Shown one piece after another: positions 1 through 8,008 of a DNA stretch of 51,145 bases. The stretch covers positions 96,907 through 148,051 of the forward strand of contig JAKFYB010000007.1 of NCBI GenBank assembly GCA_021731085.1. The letters run 5' to 3'. A model generated the notes under the pieces. The model worked only from the letters and a program-made list of their open reading frames with translations. It was not told the origin of the DNA and did no database searches. The first letter of the stretch is position 1; every line of letters begins with the position of its first letter. The position numbers were made by a program, and so were the translations under genes. The stretch is from Dehalococcoidia bacterium (lineage in GTDB: Bacteria; Chloroflexota; Dehalococcoidia; DSTF01; JACRBR01).

Positions 1-1105
1 ACCGCCCCGGCCACTTCACCGACGCCAGACCGGCCTTTACTGTCGTCGGTGCGAGGTCGGAGGTCAGAAGTCGGATGTAGGAAGTTGCGGGTTCGAACAT
101 CTGACCTCCGACATCCGGCATCCTTGCGACCATCTCCTCGGCCGCGACCACCGCCGTCACCGCATTCTCCAACTGATGCCGTCCCGCAAGCGGAATCTTC
201 AGCCCGTCATACTTCGCACGCGGCGTCTTCAACCGGAACTCCTGGCCGTCCGCATTCGCCGACGTGCGCTGCATCTGGCACACTTTCGCGACCTCAAGCA
301 GCGTCGCCCCACGCTCTCGCGCCACCTCCGCGAACACATCGATCGCCGACTCACGCTGCGGCGCGACAACAACCGTACACCTGTCGGTGATGATCCCCGC
401 CTTCTGCCGCGCGATCGCCTGGATCGTGTCACCGAGAATCGCCGTGTGCTCAAGCGAAATCGGCGTCAGCACGACGACATGCTCCCCCTCTCCACGACGT
501 GGAGAGGGGGCAGGGGGGTGAGGTGCTACGGCCGCAAGACTGTTGTGGAAGACGTTGGTCGAATCGAGCAGGCCGCCGAGACCGACCTCGATGATCTGTA
601 CATCGACGTTCACCTCACGAAACGCCACGAACGCAGCGGCAGTCAACGCATCGAACGCCAGAAGAGTGCGACCAGGGAACCGTGGCTGCACTGCTTCAAC
701 CGCTGCGTGCACCGCCGTCATCGCCGCAGCAAATCCCTCGGGCGCGATCGGCTGCCCATCGATCCGGATGCGTTCGTTGTACCGATGCAGATGCGGACTA
801 ACGTAGTGCCCCGTCCGCATCCCCGAAGCCCGCAGCACCGACTCGATCATCGCCCCCGTGCTGCCTTTGCCTTTGGATCCCGCAAGGTGGATCGTAGGAC
901 AGTACCCGCGGAGCTTCAGCTCCGGCGCGATTTCCTCTTTCGGACGCTCTTCGCCCTCCACAGCAGCGCCCGCACGCAGATGCGGATCGCCAAGCTCCCG
1001 CAGCAGCGCCATCATCGGCGCGAGATCTGGCCGATCCGCGAAGTCGCCGGTTCGCTCGAAGTCCGGCAGCGTCAGCAACCAGCGAATAGCGTCGTCGTAG
1101 TCCAC
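1..1105 (-). CDS. folC: Bifunctional folylpolyglutamate/dihydrofolate synthase (C-terminus cut by window edge)
   Basis: Mur-ligase-type enzyme that adds glutamate to folates in the cytoplasm. The reverse strand reads openly from a GTG at 1105 to the edge (about 368 residues). The P-loop GSKGKGST is near residues 76-83, followed by the HYVSPHLHRYNERI segment, EVGLGGLLDSTN, ISLEHTAILGDT with the conserved His, and GRHQLENA near 308. The GTG lies 9 bp after the stop of the upstream kinase gene, so the two are probably co-transcribed. Two stretches are foreign to the family. One is a Pro/Arg/Gly-rich insert near residues 194-208, encoded by a perfect palindrome. The other is near residues 328-351, encoded by a GACCTC-type stutter. 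Both keep the frame, and normal FolC sequence (KAGLASVKWPGR) resumes after the second. The missing part is the C-terminal domain. Confidence 0.93.
   Translation of the reverse strand, partial: MDYDDAIRWLLTLPDFERTGDFADRPDLAPMMALLRELGDPHLRAGAAVEGEERPKEEIAPELKLRGYCPTIHLAGSKGKGSTGAMIESVLRASGMRTGHYVSPHLHRYNERIRIDGQPIAPEGFAAAMTAVHAAVEAVQPRFPGRTLLAFDALTAAAFVAFREVNVDVQIIEVGLGGLLDSTNVFHNSLAAVAPHPPAPSPRRGEGEHVVVLTPISLEHTAILGDTIQAIARQKAGIITDRCTVVVAPQRESAIDVFAEVARERGATLLEVAKVCQMQRTSANADGQEFRLKTPRAKYDGLKIPLAGRHQLENAVTAVVAAEEMVARMPDVGGQMFEPATSYIRLLTSDLAPTTVKAGLASVKWPGR
53..123. repeat. GACCTC/GACATC stutter element inside folC
   Basis: The left half is a run of GGAGGTCAGA/AGTCGGATG units and the right half contains the same motif in the opposite orientation (CTGACCTCCGACATCC), giving a loose inverted repeat around a GC-rich centre. 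The same motif recurs at 1662-1706, 4621-4664, 27836-27860 and 27980-28054. Here it lies within the folC reading frame and adds about 24 residues absent from typical FolC. Confidence 0.75.
484..522. repeat. Palindromic element inserted in folC frame
   Basis: Positions 484-496 and 498-510 are perfect 13-base inverted arms (CCCCCTCTCCACG and its complement) with one base between. A G-rich tail (CAGGGGGGTGAGG) follows. On the folC strand it encodes APHPPAPSPRRGEGE, a peptide that does not belong to the FolC fold. Flanking folC sequence is conserved on both sides, so the element looks like an in-frame insertion. Confidence 0.85.
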
Positions 1106-1114
1106 GGAGTGAGG

Positions 1115-1648
1115 TTACCGCTCGGCGACTGGTTGTAGGCCCGTGAGAATCGCGTCCACCGTCTCCTCGACCGACAAGGCAGTCGAGTCCACGAACAAAT
1201 CGACGCCCGGCGTCGCGCGAGCCTCCTCGTTCATCCACGCCCACTGCTCCCAGAGCGACGTACCGCGCCCAGCCTCCCGCGCCTTCACCGACTCCAGCGA
1301 AGGCGTCAGCATCACAAGCACGTACGGCGTCTCGCCCATCTCTTCGCGCAGGTGCTGCGACCGCTCGCCGATGATGATGTCGTCGAGCACGGCGGCGAAC
1401 CCCACCTCCGCGAACGACCGCCCGAGCAGGCACAAGTTGCGCAGCCGCAGCCGCAACTGCATGGCCGCCTCGTCCGACATCTCGCGCCCCTCCGGCCACA
1501 GATGCCCGGACACCACCATGCGCGCAAGCACGTCGGCGCTCACATGCACACCGCGCGCAAACCGCCGCGCCAGCGCATCAGCGACGGTCGTCTTACCGGC
1601 CCCCTGCATGCCCGAGACCACGATGATGCTTGCGGCGGATCTATTCAT
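1115..1648 (-). CDS. P-loop kinase-like ATPase (AAA_33/CPT-like)
   Basis: A 177-residue cytoplasmic protein with a P-loop GMQGAGKTT at residues 13-21, close to the N-terminus as in small-molecule kinases such as chloramphenicol phosphotransferase-like and shikimate/gluconate-type kinases. A second Asp pair (LDDIII) probably serves as the Walker B or substrate region, and the Arg-rich EAGRGTS segment resembles a lid. The substrate cannot be read from sequence. It lies 9 bp upstream of folC on the same strand. Its start faces ruvB across a short gap filled by a stutter repeat. Family confidence is good; specific function is unknown. Confidence 0.8.
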   Translation of the reverse strand: MNRSAASIIVVSGMQGAGKTTVADALARRFARGVHVSADVLARMVVSGHLWPEGREMSDEAAMQLRLRLRNLCLLGRSFAEVGFAAVLDDIIIGERSQHLREEMGETPYVLVMLTPSLESVKAREAGRGTSLWEQWAWMNEEARATPGVDLFVDSTALSVEETVDAILTGLQPVAER

Positions 1649-1661
1649 CCGGAAAGCGTAG

Positions 1662-1706
1662 CTGACCTCTGACGTCCGACGTCTGACCTCTGGCGTCCTA
1701 CCTCCG
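1662..1706. repeat. GACCTC/GACGTC stutter between divergent genes
   Basis: The short gap between the kinase start and the ruvB start is filled by imperfect copies of an 8-10 base unit (TGACCTCTGACGTCCGACGTC and variants, period about 8-10). It is the same family as the element inside folC at 53-123. Any ruvB or kinase promoter must overlap it. Confidence 0.7.
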
Positions 1707-1719
1707 TTATCATTCGCTG

Positions 1720-2763
1720 ATGCCCGACGACCCCACAGAACGCATTACGGATGGCGAGCCGCAGGAGGGCGACCTCCAGGCGGACACGTCGCTGCGCCCA
1801 AAGCGACTTGCCGAGTACATCAATCAGGACAAGGTCAAGAGCAATCTCAGCATCAGCATCGAGGCCGCGAAAGGCCGCAACGAAACGCTCGACCACGTGC
1901 TTCTATACGGACCACCCGGCCTCGGCAAGACGACCCTCGCCTACATCATCGCCGCCGAGATGGGCGTCAGCATCCGCATCACGTCGGGGCCGGCGATCGA
2001 GCGCATCGGTGATCTCGCGGCGATCCTGACGTCGCTGCAAGAGGGCGACGTGCTCTTCATCGACGAGATCCACCGCCTCTCGCGCATCGTCGAGGAGTTT
2101 CTCTATCCGGCGCTTGAGGACGGCGCGATCGACTGGGTGACGGGCAAGGGGCCCGGCGCGCGCTCGATCAGGCTCGCCATCAAGCCCTTCACGCTCGTCG
2201 GCGCGACGACGCGCTACGCGATGATGTCGCCACCATTGCGCGACCGCTTCGGCGCCGTCTACCGGCTCGACTTTCACGACACCGACGCGCTCTCACAGAT
2301 CATCCGCCGCTCGGCGTCGATCATCGGCATCGAGATCGATGACGGCGGCACCGACGCCATCGCCCGTCGCGCCCGCGGCACACCGCGCGTCGCCAACCGG
2401 CTGCTGCGCCGCGTGCGTGACTACGCGCAGGTGCGCGCGGACGGCCACATCACCGACAAGGTGGCGGCGGACGCGCTGGAGCAGCTTGAGATCGACCACA
2501 TCGGGCTGGACGGCGTCGACTATCGCGTGCTGCGCACGATCATCGAGAAGTTCGACGGCGGGCCAGTGGGCCTCGAGACAATCGCTGCCAGCATCTCCGA
2601 GGAAGCGGACACCATCATGGACGTGTACGAGCCGTACCTGATGCAGCTGGGCTTCCTCCAGCGCACCCCCCGCGGCCGCCAGGCCACCCGCCTCGCCTAC
2701 GAGCACCTCGGGCTGGAGCCCAGCGCAAAGGCGCCCGCACCACAGAAGTCGCTGTTCGACTGA
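1720..2763 (+). CDS. ruvB: Holliday junction branch migration helicase RuvB
   Basis: A 347-residue AAA+ motor of the RuvABC resolvasome that drives branch migration of Holliday junctions on DNA. Walker [10 protein letters not shown] is at residues 64-72, Walker B/DEIH at 115-118, sensor 1 GATTR follows, and the arginine-containing segment SPPLRDRFG is present. The C-terminal winged helix ends with the family-typical [10 protein letters not shown]. Length is normal. The N-terminal tail before [11 protein letters not shown] is slightly long but ordinary. ruvA and ruvC are not adjacent; pyrE follows within 50 bp. Confidence 0.97.
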   Translation: MPDDPTERITDGEPQEGDLQADTSLRPKRLAEYINQDKVKSNLSISIEAAKGRNETLDHVLLYGPPGLGKTTLAYIIAAEMGVSIRITSGPAIERIGDLAAILTSLQEGDVLFIDEIHRLSRIVEEFLYPALEDGAIDWVTGKGPGARSIRLAIKPFTLVGATTRYAMMSPPLRDRFGAVYRLDFHDTDALSQIIRRSASIIGIEIDDGGTDAIARRARGTPRVANRLLRRVRDYAQVRADGHITDKVAADALEQLEIDHIGLDGVDYRVLRTIIEKFDGGPVGLETIAASISEEADTIMDVYEPYLMQLGFLQRTPRGRQATRLAYEHLGLEPSAKAPAPQKSLFD

Positions 2764-2803
2764 CTCGTTGCCCGTGGAATCGCCTTGCGCGAAACTGCCG
2801 GCG

Positions 2804-3427
2804 ATGCCAACCACACACGACGAAGTCCTCACCCTCAAGGCCGCGATCGAGAAGCACTGCCTTTCCGTGCACGAGACGCCGGTCAAGCTGAACTCCGGCG
2901 GGTACAGCAACTACTATCTCGACCTCAAAGGCGTTGCGCTGCATCCGCGGTATGCGCGCATCATCGGCCAGCTCATGACGCCTGCCATCATCGAGTCGGG
3001 CGCGGAGGCTGTCGGCGGGCTGGCGGCGGGATGCATCCCGATAGCCGACGCCGTGTCATTCGCCGCGTACGACAGCGGCGTCGTGTTGCCGACATTCTTC
3101 GGGCGGGCAGAGGCGAAGGATCACGGGCGCCCCGACCAGGCGATGTTGCGACAGGCGGTTGCCGAGGACGAAGGTCCGCTCGTACGTCCCGGACGCAAGG
3201 TGGCCATCGTCGAAGACGCGGTGACCACGGGCGGCGCCGCGATGCAGGCGACAGAGTTCGCGCTCGCCGCCGAGTGCGACGTCGCGCTCGTGATGTGCGT
3301 CGTCGAGCGGCATGAGGGCGGCGGGGAGGCGTTCCGTGCACGTGGCCTGACATTCAAGCGCCTGTTCTACACCCACGAAGACGGCAGCCTGCACGTGGAT
3401 GAGGCGATCGACGCTCTCACGCGTTGA
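2804..3427 (+). CDS. pyrE: Orotate phosphoribosyltransferase
   Basis: Converts orotate and PRPP to orotidine 5'-phosphate in pyrimidine synthesis (cytoplasm). The PRPP-binding motif VAIVEDAVTTGGA is clear, as are YYLDLKG and the AVGGLAAG loop. The flexible catalytic loop reads FGRAEAKDHG; the first Lys of the usual RKEAK is replaced, but the second Lys and the His remain. The ATG at 2804 is chosen because the protein then begins at the usual distance from the first conserved helix; an in-frame upstream start at 2768 would add 12 residues. It follows ruvB closely on the same strand. Confidence 0.92.
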   Translation: MPTTHDEVLTLKAAIEKHCLSVHETPVKLNSGGYSNYYLDLKGVALHPRYARIIGQLMTPAIIESGAEAVGGLAAGCIPIADAVSFAAYDSGVVLPTFFGRAEAKDHGRPDQAMLRQAVAEDEGPLVRPGRKVAIVEDAVTTGGAAMQATEFALAAECDVALVMCVVERHEGGGEAFRARGLTFKRLFYTHEDGSLHVDEAIDALTR

Positions 3428-3505
3428 CGTTTCGTGGCCCGTTGTTCGCGCCACCCACCCCAGCGCCACATCTCACCAGGCGACACGGCAGCAGGAGGAA
3501 CGAAC

Positions 3506-4300
3506 ATGGAACGACGACGGGTAGGCCATGTCGATGTCATCGCCCTCATCGACAACGTGCAGACGTACCCGGCGGGCGCCGTCTATCCCGAGGCGGGAGG
3601 CGCGCTCGCCCGATTCGCCGGCTACCTCGACAGGGACGGCGGCCTCACTCTGAACTTCGCCGCGTTCGTCGTGCGAGATGGTGCGACGACGGTGCTCGTC
3701 GACACCGGCTGGGGTCCGGAACTCAACGGCCGTCTCCTGGCCGAGCTGGCCGAAGCGGGTGTTTCGCTGGACGACATAGATATCGTCACGTTTACGCACC
3801 TGCACGGCGACCACACAGGCTGGAATCTGGATCGCGCGACGGGCAAGCCGCTGTTTCCGCGGGCGCGCTACCTCGTTCCGACGGGCGACTGGGACCACTA
3901 CGACGCCGCGACACCGCCAACGGACTCGTTCACCCGAGACATGCTTCCCCTGCAAGCGACTGGCCGTCTCGAACTCATCGACGGCGAGCACAGCCTCTCG
4001 CCCGGCCTCACCACGCTGCCCACGCCCGGACACACGCCTGGCCACACGAGCCTCATGATCTCCTCGTCCGGCGAGCATGGCTGCATCCTGGGCGACGTTG
4101 TGATCTCGATGATCGACGCAGAGGTGCCATCGCTCAAGACCGCGTTCGACTCGGATCACAGCATGGCGCGGGCAACGAGGGAAGCGACGATCGCGCGCCT
4201 TGCCAGCGAAGGATCGCTCGTTGGCGCGAGCCACCTGCCGGCGCCGGGCTTCGGGCGCTTCAGCATCGGCAGCGGCACCAGCCGCTGGCTCGCGGACTAG
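3506..4300 (+). CDS. MBL-fold metallo-hydrolase
   Basis: A 264-residue metallo-beta-lactamase-fold hydrolase. The metal-binding signature THLHGDHTGWN is intact, followed by a later His in PTPGHTPGHTS and an Asp in LGDVVIS, which complete a dinuclear zinc site. The architecture resembles AHL-lactonase-like and other N-acyl or ester hydrolases, but the substrate is not determined. The start at 3506 is supported by AGGAGG a few bases upstream; a longer frame from 3434 lacks this. No signal peptide is seen, so it is probably cytoplasmic. Confidence 0.88.
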   Translation: MERRRVGHVDVIALIDNVQTYPAGAVYPEAGGALARFAGYLDRDGGLTLNFAAFVVRDGATTVLVDTGWGPELNGRLLAELAEAGVSLDDIDIVTFTHLHGDHTGWNLDRATGKPLFPRARYLVPTGDWDHYDAATPPTDSFTRDMLPLQATGRLELIDGEHSLSPGLTTLPTPGHTPGHTSLMISSSGEHGCILGDVVISMIDAEVPSLKTAFDSDHSMARATREATIARLASEGSLVGASHLPAPGFGRFSIGSGTSRWLAD

Positions 4301-4344
4301 CCGGCGCTGCAGGACCACACGGGCGCAACGTCCGTCGTCGGGGT

Positions 4345-4533
4345 TTACGTCCCGCAGTCCGCGATCAACTCCTCCGGCGCGACATCCCACTTCCGCCGGA
4401 ATGCGCCCACGCGTGGCTTCACCGCCGCATCGGGCCGCAATCGCTTTCGCACGGCGCGCCCACACTGCAAGCAGCGCAACTCCACTTCAAGGCCGTCAAA
4501 CATCATCTTGCCGCCGCACCGCGAGCATTGCAT
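4345..4533 (-). CDS. Small zinc-ribbon protein
   Basis: A 62-residue protein beginning MQCSRCGGKM, with a second CLQC pair about 17 residues later. This gives a CxxC-x16-CxxC zinc ribbon like those of small rubredoxin-like or transcription-factor-like zinc fingers. The rest is basic (RKRLRPDAAVKPRVGAFRRKWD), suggesting nucleic-acid binding. It is convergent with the MBL hydrolase and divergent from the enoyl-CoA hydratase. The frame extends upstream, but the Met immediately before the first Cys pair is the natural start. Function unknown. Confidence 0.6.
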   Translation of the reverse strand: MQCSRCGGKMMFDGLEVELRCLQCGRAVRKRLRPDAAVKPRVGAFRRKWDVAPEELIADCGT

Positions 4534-4586
4534 CGCTCCACCCCATCGCGCTAGCCACCTTGGAGGCTTCCACAGTAGAGCCGCAG

Positions 4587-4620
4587 CGTTAACAGACGGC
4601 GATCCCACCGTTAACGGACG
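4587..4620. promoter_or_regulatory. Pair of CGTTAAC direct repeats in divergent gap
   Basis: CGTTAACAGACG at 4587-4598 and CGTTAACGGACG at 4609-4620 match at 11 of 12 positions and are 22 bp apart from start to start, about two helical turns. They lie between the zinc-ribbon gene and the enoyl-CoA hydratase and could be a tandem operator. No promoter boxes are clear. Confidence 0.35.
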
Positions 4621-4664
4621 TTCCAGATTCCAGCCTCTGACCTCTGGCATCCGACATCGCTTCC
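4621..4664. repeat. GACCTC/GACATC stutter upstream of enoyl-CoA hydratase
   Basis: Imperfect units such as CAGCCTCTGACCTCTGGCATCCGACATC fill the leader about 55 bp before the ATG at 4718. Same family as the elements at 53-123 and 1662-1706. Confidence 0.65.
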
Positions 4665-4717
4665 AACGCGGTACCATTTCGGCCTATCACCGACTGGCCC
4701 AGAGGAGGCACACGACC

Positions 4718-5509
4718 ATGACTTACACCGACCTGATGTACGAAGTCGACGGCAACGTCGCGACGATCACGCTCAACCGCCCCGAGCGCCTCAACGCGAT
4801 CAGTGGCGGCATGCTCGCGTCGTTCTCGCGCGCCTTCCGTGACGCCGATCTCGACAAGGACGTCCGCGCTATCATCCTCACGGGCGCGGGCAAGGGATTC
4901 TGCTCCGGGCTCGACCTCAAGGAGCAGGCGAGCGGGAACGGGCTTAACGGCGGCGGCGGGCTGCCGTCGAAGTTCGACCTCGCTGACTCGCCGCCGATGG
5001 TGCTGCACACGACGGACAAGCCTGTGATCTGTGCGCTCAACGGCGCCGCTGCCGGATACGGCATGGACCTAGCGCTCGGCTGCGACATCCGCGTTTCGTC
5101 CGAGCACGGAAAGCTCGCCGCTGTCTTCACGAAGCGCGGCGTATTGCCGGAGAGCGGCGGCACCTGGTACTTGCCGCGACTCGTCGGCTGGGCGAAGGCT
5201 GCCGAGATCGCGTTCACGGGCCGCGTCCTCAACGCGCAGCAATGCCTGGACTACGGGCTGGTGAACAAGGTCGTGAACCACGATGACCTGATGCCGACGG
5301 CCCGCGCTCTCGCAGACGAGATCGCCTCGTGCGCGCCGATGGCCGTCCAGGCGACAAAGCGCATGATGCGGCTGGGTCTGCAGGAGACCTTCGAGGCGAA
5401 CGTACACCACGTCTACCTGCAACTGCTGCCGCTCTTCCGCTCGAAGGACTTCGCGGAGGGCGTGCAGGCCTTCATCGAGCGACGCGAGCCGTCGTTCACG
5501 GGGCGATAG
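4718..5509 (+). CDS. Enoyl-CoA hydratase/isomerase family protein
   Basis: A 263-residue crotonase-fold enzyme acting on acyl-CoA thioesters, probably in fatty-acid or related degradation. The first oxyanion-hole segment GKGFCSGLDLKE and the second, NGAAAGYGMDLALGCDIR, are intact. The usual second catalytic Glu region reads FTKRGVLPESGGTWYLPR, consistent with a hydratase or isomerase. The ATG at 4718 has AGAGGAGG 8-9 bases upstream; the frame is open further upstream but only across the repeat region. Exact substrate chain length is not evident. Confidence 0.92.
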   Translation: MTYTDLMYEVDGNVATITLNRPERLNAISGGMLASFSRAFRDADLDKDVRAIILTGAGKGFCSGLDLKEQASGNGLNGGGGLPSKFDLADSPPMVLHTTDKPVICALNGAAAGYGMDLALGCDIRVSSEHGKLAAVFTKRGVLPESGGTWYLPRLVGWAKAAEIAFTGRVLNAQQCLDYGLVNKVVNHDDLMPTARALADEIASCAPMAVQATKRMMRLGLQETFEANVHHVYLQLLPLFRSKDFAEGVQAFIERREPSFTGR

Positions 5510-5634
5510 TAGGTCACATTCAGAGTGATGGTGGGCCGACGTCGACCACCGTGGATGAGTGCTTGCGCACCCAGCTCACTACCGGGTCGTCGCCGATCCT
5601 GTAGCCAGCCTGCCGTTCCCTGTAACCTACCGCC

Positions 5635-7122
5635 ATGCCCGGCGAAGAAGAGCTCATTGCCCTCCGGCGCGAAAAGCTGCAGCGTATCCGCGACCGCGGC
5701 ATCGACGCGTACCCGCCTCGTACCCCGCGGACGCACGACGCTGTCGCGGCGAAAGCTGCGTACGAGCAGTGGGAGGCGGTAGGTTCGGACGGCGATGCGC
5801 CGACGGTGTGCGTCGCTGGACGGATAACGGCGCTGCGGGATATGGGAAAGGCGTCGTTCCTCGACCTGCGCGACGGCACGGATCGCATCCAGTGCTACAT
5901 CAAGAAGGACATCATCGGCGCTGACGCGTACGCGCAGCTCGCTGACCTCGACCTGGGCGACTTTCAGGCGGTCAGCGGCCCGCTGATGCGCACGCGAACG
6001 CAGGAGATCACGGTCGAGGCGCGCGAGCTGACGGTGTTGGCGAAGGCGCTGCGGCCGCCGCCGGACGAACACTACGGACTCGCGGACATCGAGATCCGTT
6101 ACCGGCAGCGGTATCTCGACCTCATGGCCAATGCCGAAGTGCGCGACCTGTTCCGCAAGCGGGCGGCCGTGGTCGCCGGGATGCGGCGGTACCTCGACGG
6201 GCGCGGGTTCATGGAGGTCGAGACACCGGTGCTGCAGCCGGAGGCCGGCGGTGCGGCGGCGACGCCATTCACGACGCATCACAACGCGCTCGATCAAGAC
6301 TTCGTGCTGCGCATCTCCTTGGAGCTGCACCTGAAACGCCTGATCGTCGGCGGGTACGACCGCGTGTACGAGATCGGACGCATCTTCCGGAACGAGGGCG
6401 TGTCGTGGAAGTACAACCCGGAGTTCACGATGCTGGAGATGTACGAGGCGTACGCCGACTATGCCGACGTGGCGCGCACGGTCGAGGACATGGTGTCGAG
6501 CATCGCCGAGCATGTAACCGGCGGTACCACTGTTGAGTACGAAGGGCACACGATCGACCTGAAGCCGCCGTGGACGCGCGTGACGATGCGGGATGCGCTC
6601 ATGGAGCACAGCGGCATCGACTTCACGGAACTTCGCACGCGCGACACGTTGTTCGACGAGCTGAAACGCCGCAACTTCAGTGATCTTGATCCCGCGTGGT
6701 CGTGGGCAAAGCTGCTCGACGAGGCGGTGTCGCACTACGTCGAGCCGAAGCTCATTCAGCCGACGTTCCTGCTCGACTATCCGAAAGAGATCTCGCCGCT
6801 GGCGAAGAGCAAGCCGGGCGAGGACGGCATCGTCGAGCGTTTTGAGTTCTTCATCGCGGGATTCGAGATGGGAAACGCGTACTCCGAGCTCAACGACCCC
6901 ATCGATCAGCGCGAGCGCTTCGAAGTGCAGCAACGGCTCGCGGCCGCCGGCGCGGAGGAAGTCGAAACGATGGACGAAGACTTCCTGACGGCGCTGGAGT
7001 ACGGCATGCCGCCGACGGGCGGGATGGGCATGGGCATCGATCGACTGACGATGATCCTCACTGGCCAGAAGTCGATCCGCGAGGTCATTCTCTTTCCGGC
7101 GTTGCGGCGCAAGGACGGCTGA
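5635..7122 (+). CDS. lysS: Lysyl-tRNA synthetase, class II
   Basis: A 495-residue class II aminoacyl-tRNA synthetase that charges tRNA-Lys. An N-terminal OB fold (VAGRITALRDMGKASFLDLRDG) is followed by the catalytic core: motif 1 around RYRQRYLDL and FMEVETPVLQ, motif 2 IGRIFRNEGVSWKYNPEFTMLE, and motif 3 GMGMGIDRLTM, ending in the family-typical IREVILFPALRR. Length is standard. About 125 bp separate it from the hydratase gene upstream. No T-box or other leader structure is evident. Confidence 0.97.
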   Translation: MPGEEELIALRREKLQRIRDRGIDAYPPRTPRTHDAVAAKAAYEQWEAVGSDGDAPTVCVAGRITALRDMGKASFLDLRDGTDRIQCYIKKDIIGADAYAQLADLDLGDFQAVSGPLMRTRTQEITVEARELTVLAKALRPPPDEHYGLADIEIRYRQRYLDLMANAEVRDLFRKRAAVVAGMRRYLDGRGFMEVETPVLQPEAGGAAATPFTTHHNALDQDFVLRISLELHLKRLIVGGYDRVYEIGRIFRNEGVSWKYNPEFTMLEMYEAYADYADVARTVEDMVSSIAEHVTGGTTVEYEGHTIDLKPPWTRVTMRDALMEHSGIDFTELRTRDTLFDELKRRNFSDLDPAWSWAKLLDEAVSHYVEPKLIQPTFLLDYPKEISPLAKSKPGEDGIVERFEFFIAGFEMGNAYSELNDPIDQRERFEVQQRLAAAGAEEVETMDEDFLTALEYGMPPTGGMGMGIDRLTMILTGQKSIREVILFPALRRKDG

Positions 7123-7196
7123 GTCCGGGCGCCATTAGCCTTCGCTATACTCACGACACTCCACACAGATACGCGATGGCAGCCGGGAGCTGATGC

Positions 7197-7913
7197 ATGG
7201 TCCGCAAAGCGCCGCTCGATACGCCGTCCTCGACCGTTGAGGACTACCTTATGGAGATCTACGACATGAGCCGGGCGGGCCAGCCCGTGATCGCCGCGCG
7301 CTTGACAGACAAGATGGGCGTGGCGGCGCCGACGGTGTGGAATACGGTGCACCGCATGCAGCGCGACGGTCATGTCGACATCGACGACCACTCGAAGGAG
7401 ATCACGCTTTCAGCGACGGGGTTCAAAGCGGCTGAATCAATCAAGCGGCGGCATCTACTGACCGAGCGGCTTCTCGTGGACATCCTGGGCCTCGATTGGG
7501 CCGACGCGCACGAAGAGGCACACCTCATCGAGCACACGATCACGCCACGCGTCGAGGCCAAAATCATGGCGAAGCTGGGCAACCCCACGACATGCCCGCA
7601 CGGCAATCCGATGCCTGGCCTTGAGCCTGCGATGCGGCCGACGACGCGTCCACTCTCGACCGCAAAGGCCGGCGAGGCCTGGGATATCGACGGCATCAAC
7701 GAGCCGGCGGAGGAGAACCACGAGCTGATGACGTTCTACCAGCGCAACGGGTTCGTTCCCGGCGCGCACATCGTGGTCAAGGATGTCGCCTCGTACAACT
7801 CGACGATGACGGTCGAGGTAGGCGGACAAGAAGTGACGCTCGGAATGGTTGCGGCCGAGAACCTTCGCATCGTCATCGAGCCGCCCGCGAAGACGCCCGC
7901 ACTCAGCCTTTAG
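7197..7913 (+). CDS. DtxR/MntR-family metal-dependent regulator
   Basis: A 238-residue iron- or manganese-dependent repressor. The N-terminal winged helix (TVEDYLMEIYDM, then VAAPTVWNTVHRMQRDGHV) is followed by the metal-binding dimerisation domain with RRHLLTERLLVDILG, EAHLIEHTITPRVE and the conserved CPHGNPMPG. A FeoA/SH3-like domain closes the C-terminus. The start has GGGAGC upstream. A TATACT hexamer at 7146-7151 could be a -10 box, but no -35 match is clear. It is immediately followed by a glycosyltransferase gene. Which metal it senses is not visible. Confidence 0.92.
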   Translation: MVRKAPLDTPSSTVEDYLMEIYDMSRAGQPVIAARLTDKMGVAAPTVWNTVHRMQRDGHVDIDDHSKEITLSATGFKAAESIKRRHLLTERLLVDILGLDWADAHEEAHLIEHTITPRVEAKIMAKLGNPTTCPHGNPMPGLEPAMRPTTRPLSTAKAGEAWDIDGINEPAEENHELMTFYQRNGFVPGAHIVVKDVASYNSTMTVEVGGQEVTLGMVAAENLRIVIEPPAKTPALSL

Positions 7914-8008
7914 TGCTCCCATCTCACACGCATGTCCGTCAGGTTCTCTATGCGCCTACGGGATTGCCCTACTGTGCCAAGCAACCGGTCAGGAGTAACC
8001 TACGACCG

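Noticed and set aside
88-98. GGGTTCGAAC, resembling a tRNA T-loop
   Set aside because: No acceptor stem or anticodon arm surrounds it; it lies within the folC frame.
5413-6933. Long open frame antisense to lysS (and similar long antisense frames over ABC, Wzz, Kelch and other genes)
   Set aside because: High GC content makes stop codons rare in several frames. The sense frames have clear family motifs and the antisense frames have none.
7141-7160. DtxR-type operator upstream of the DtxR gene
   Set aside because: TTAGCC and TATACT occur, but the palindrome expected for DtxR or MntR binding is not complete.
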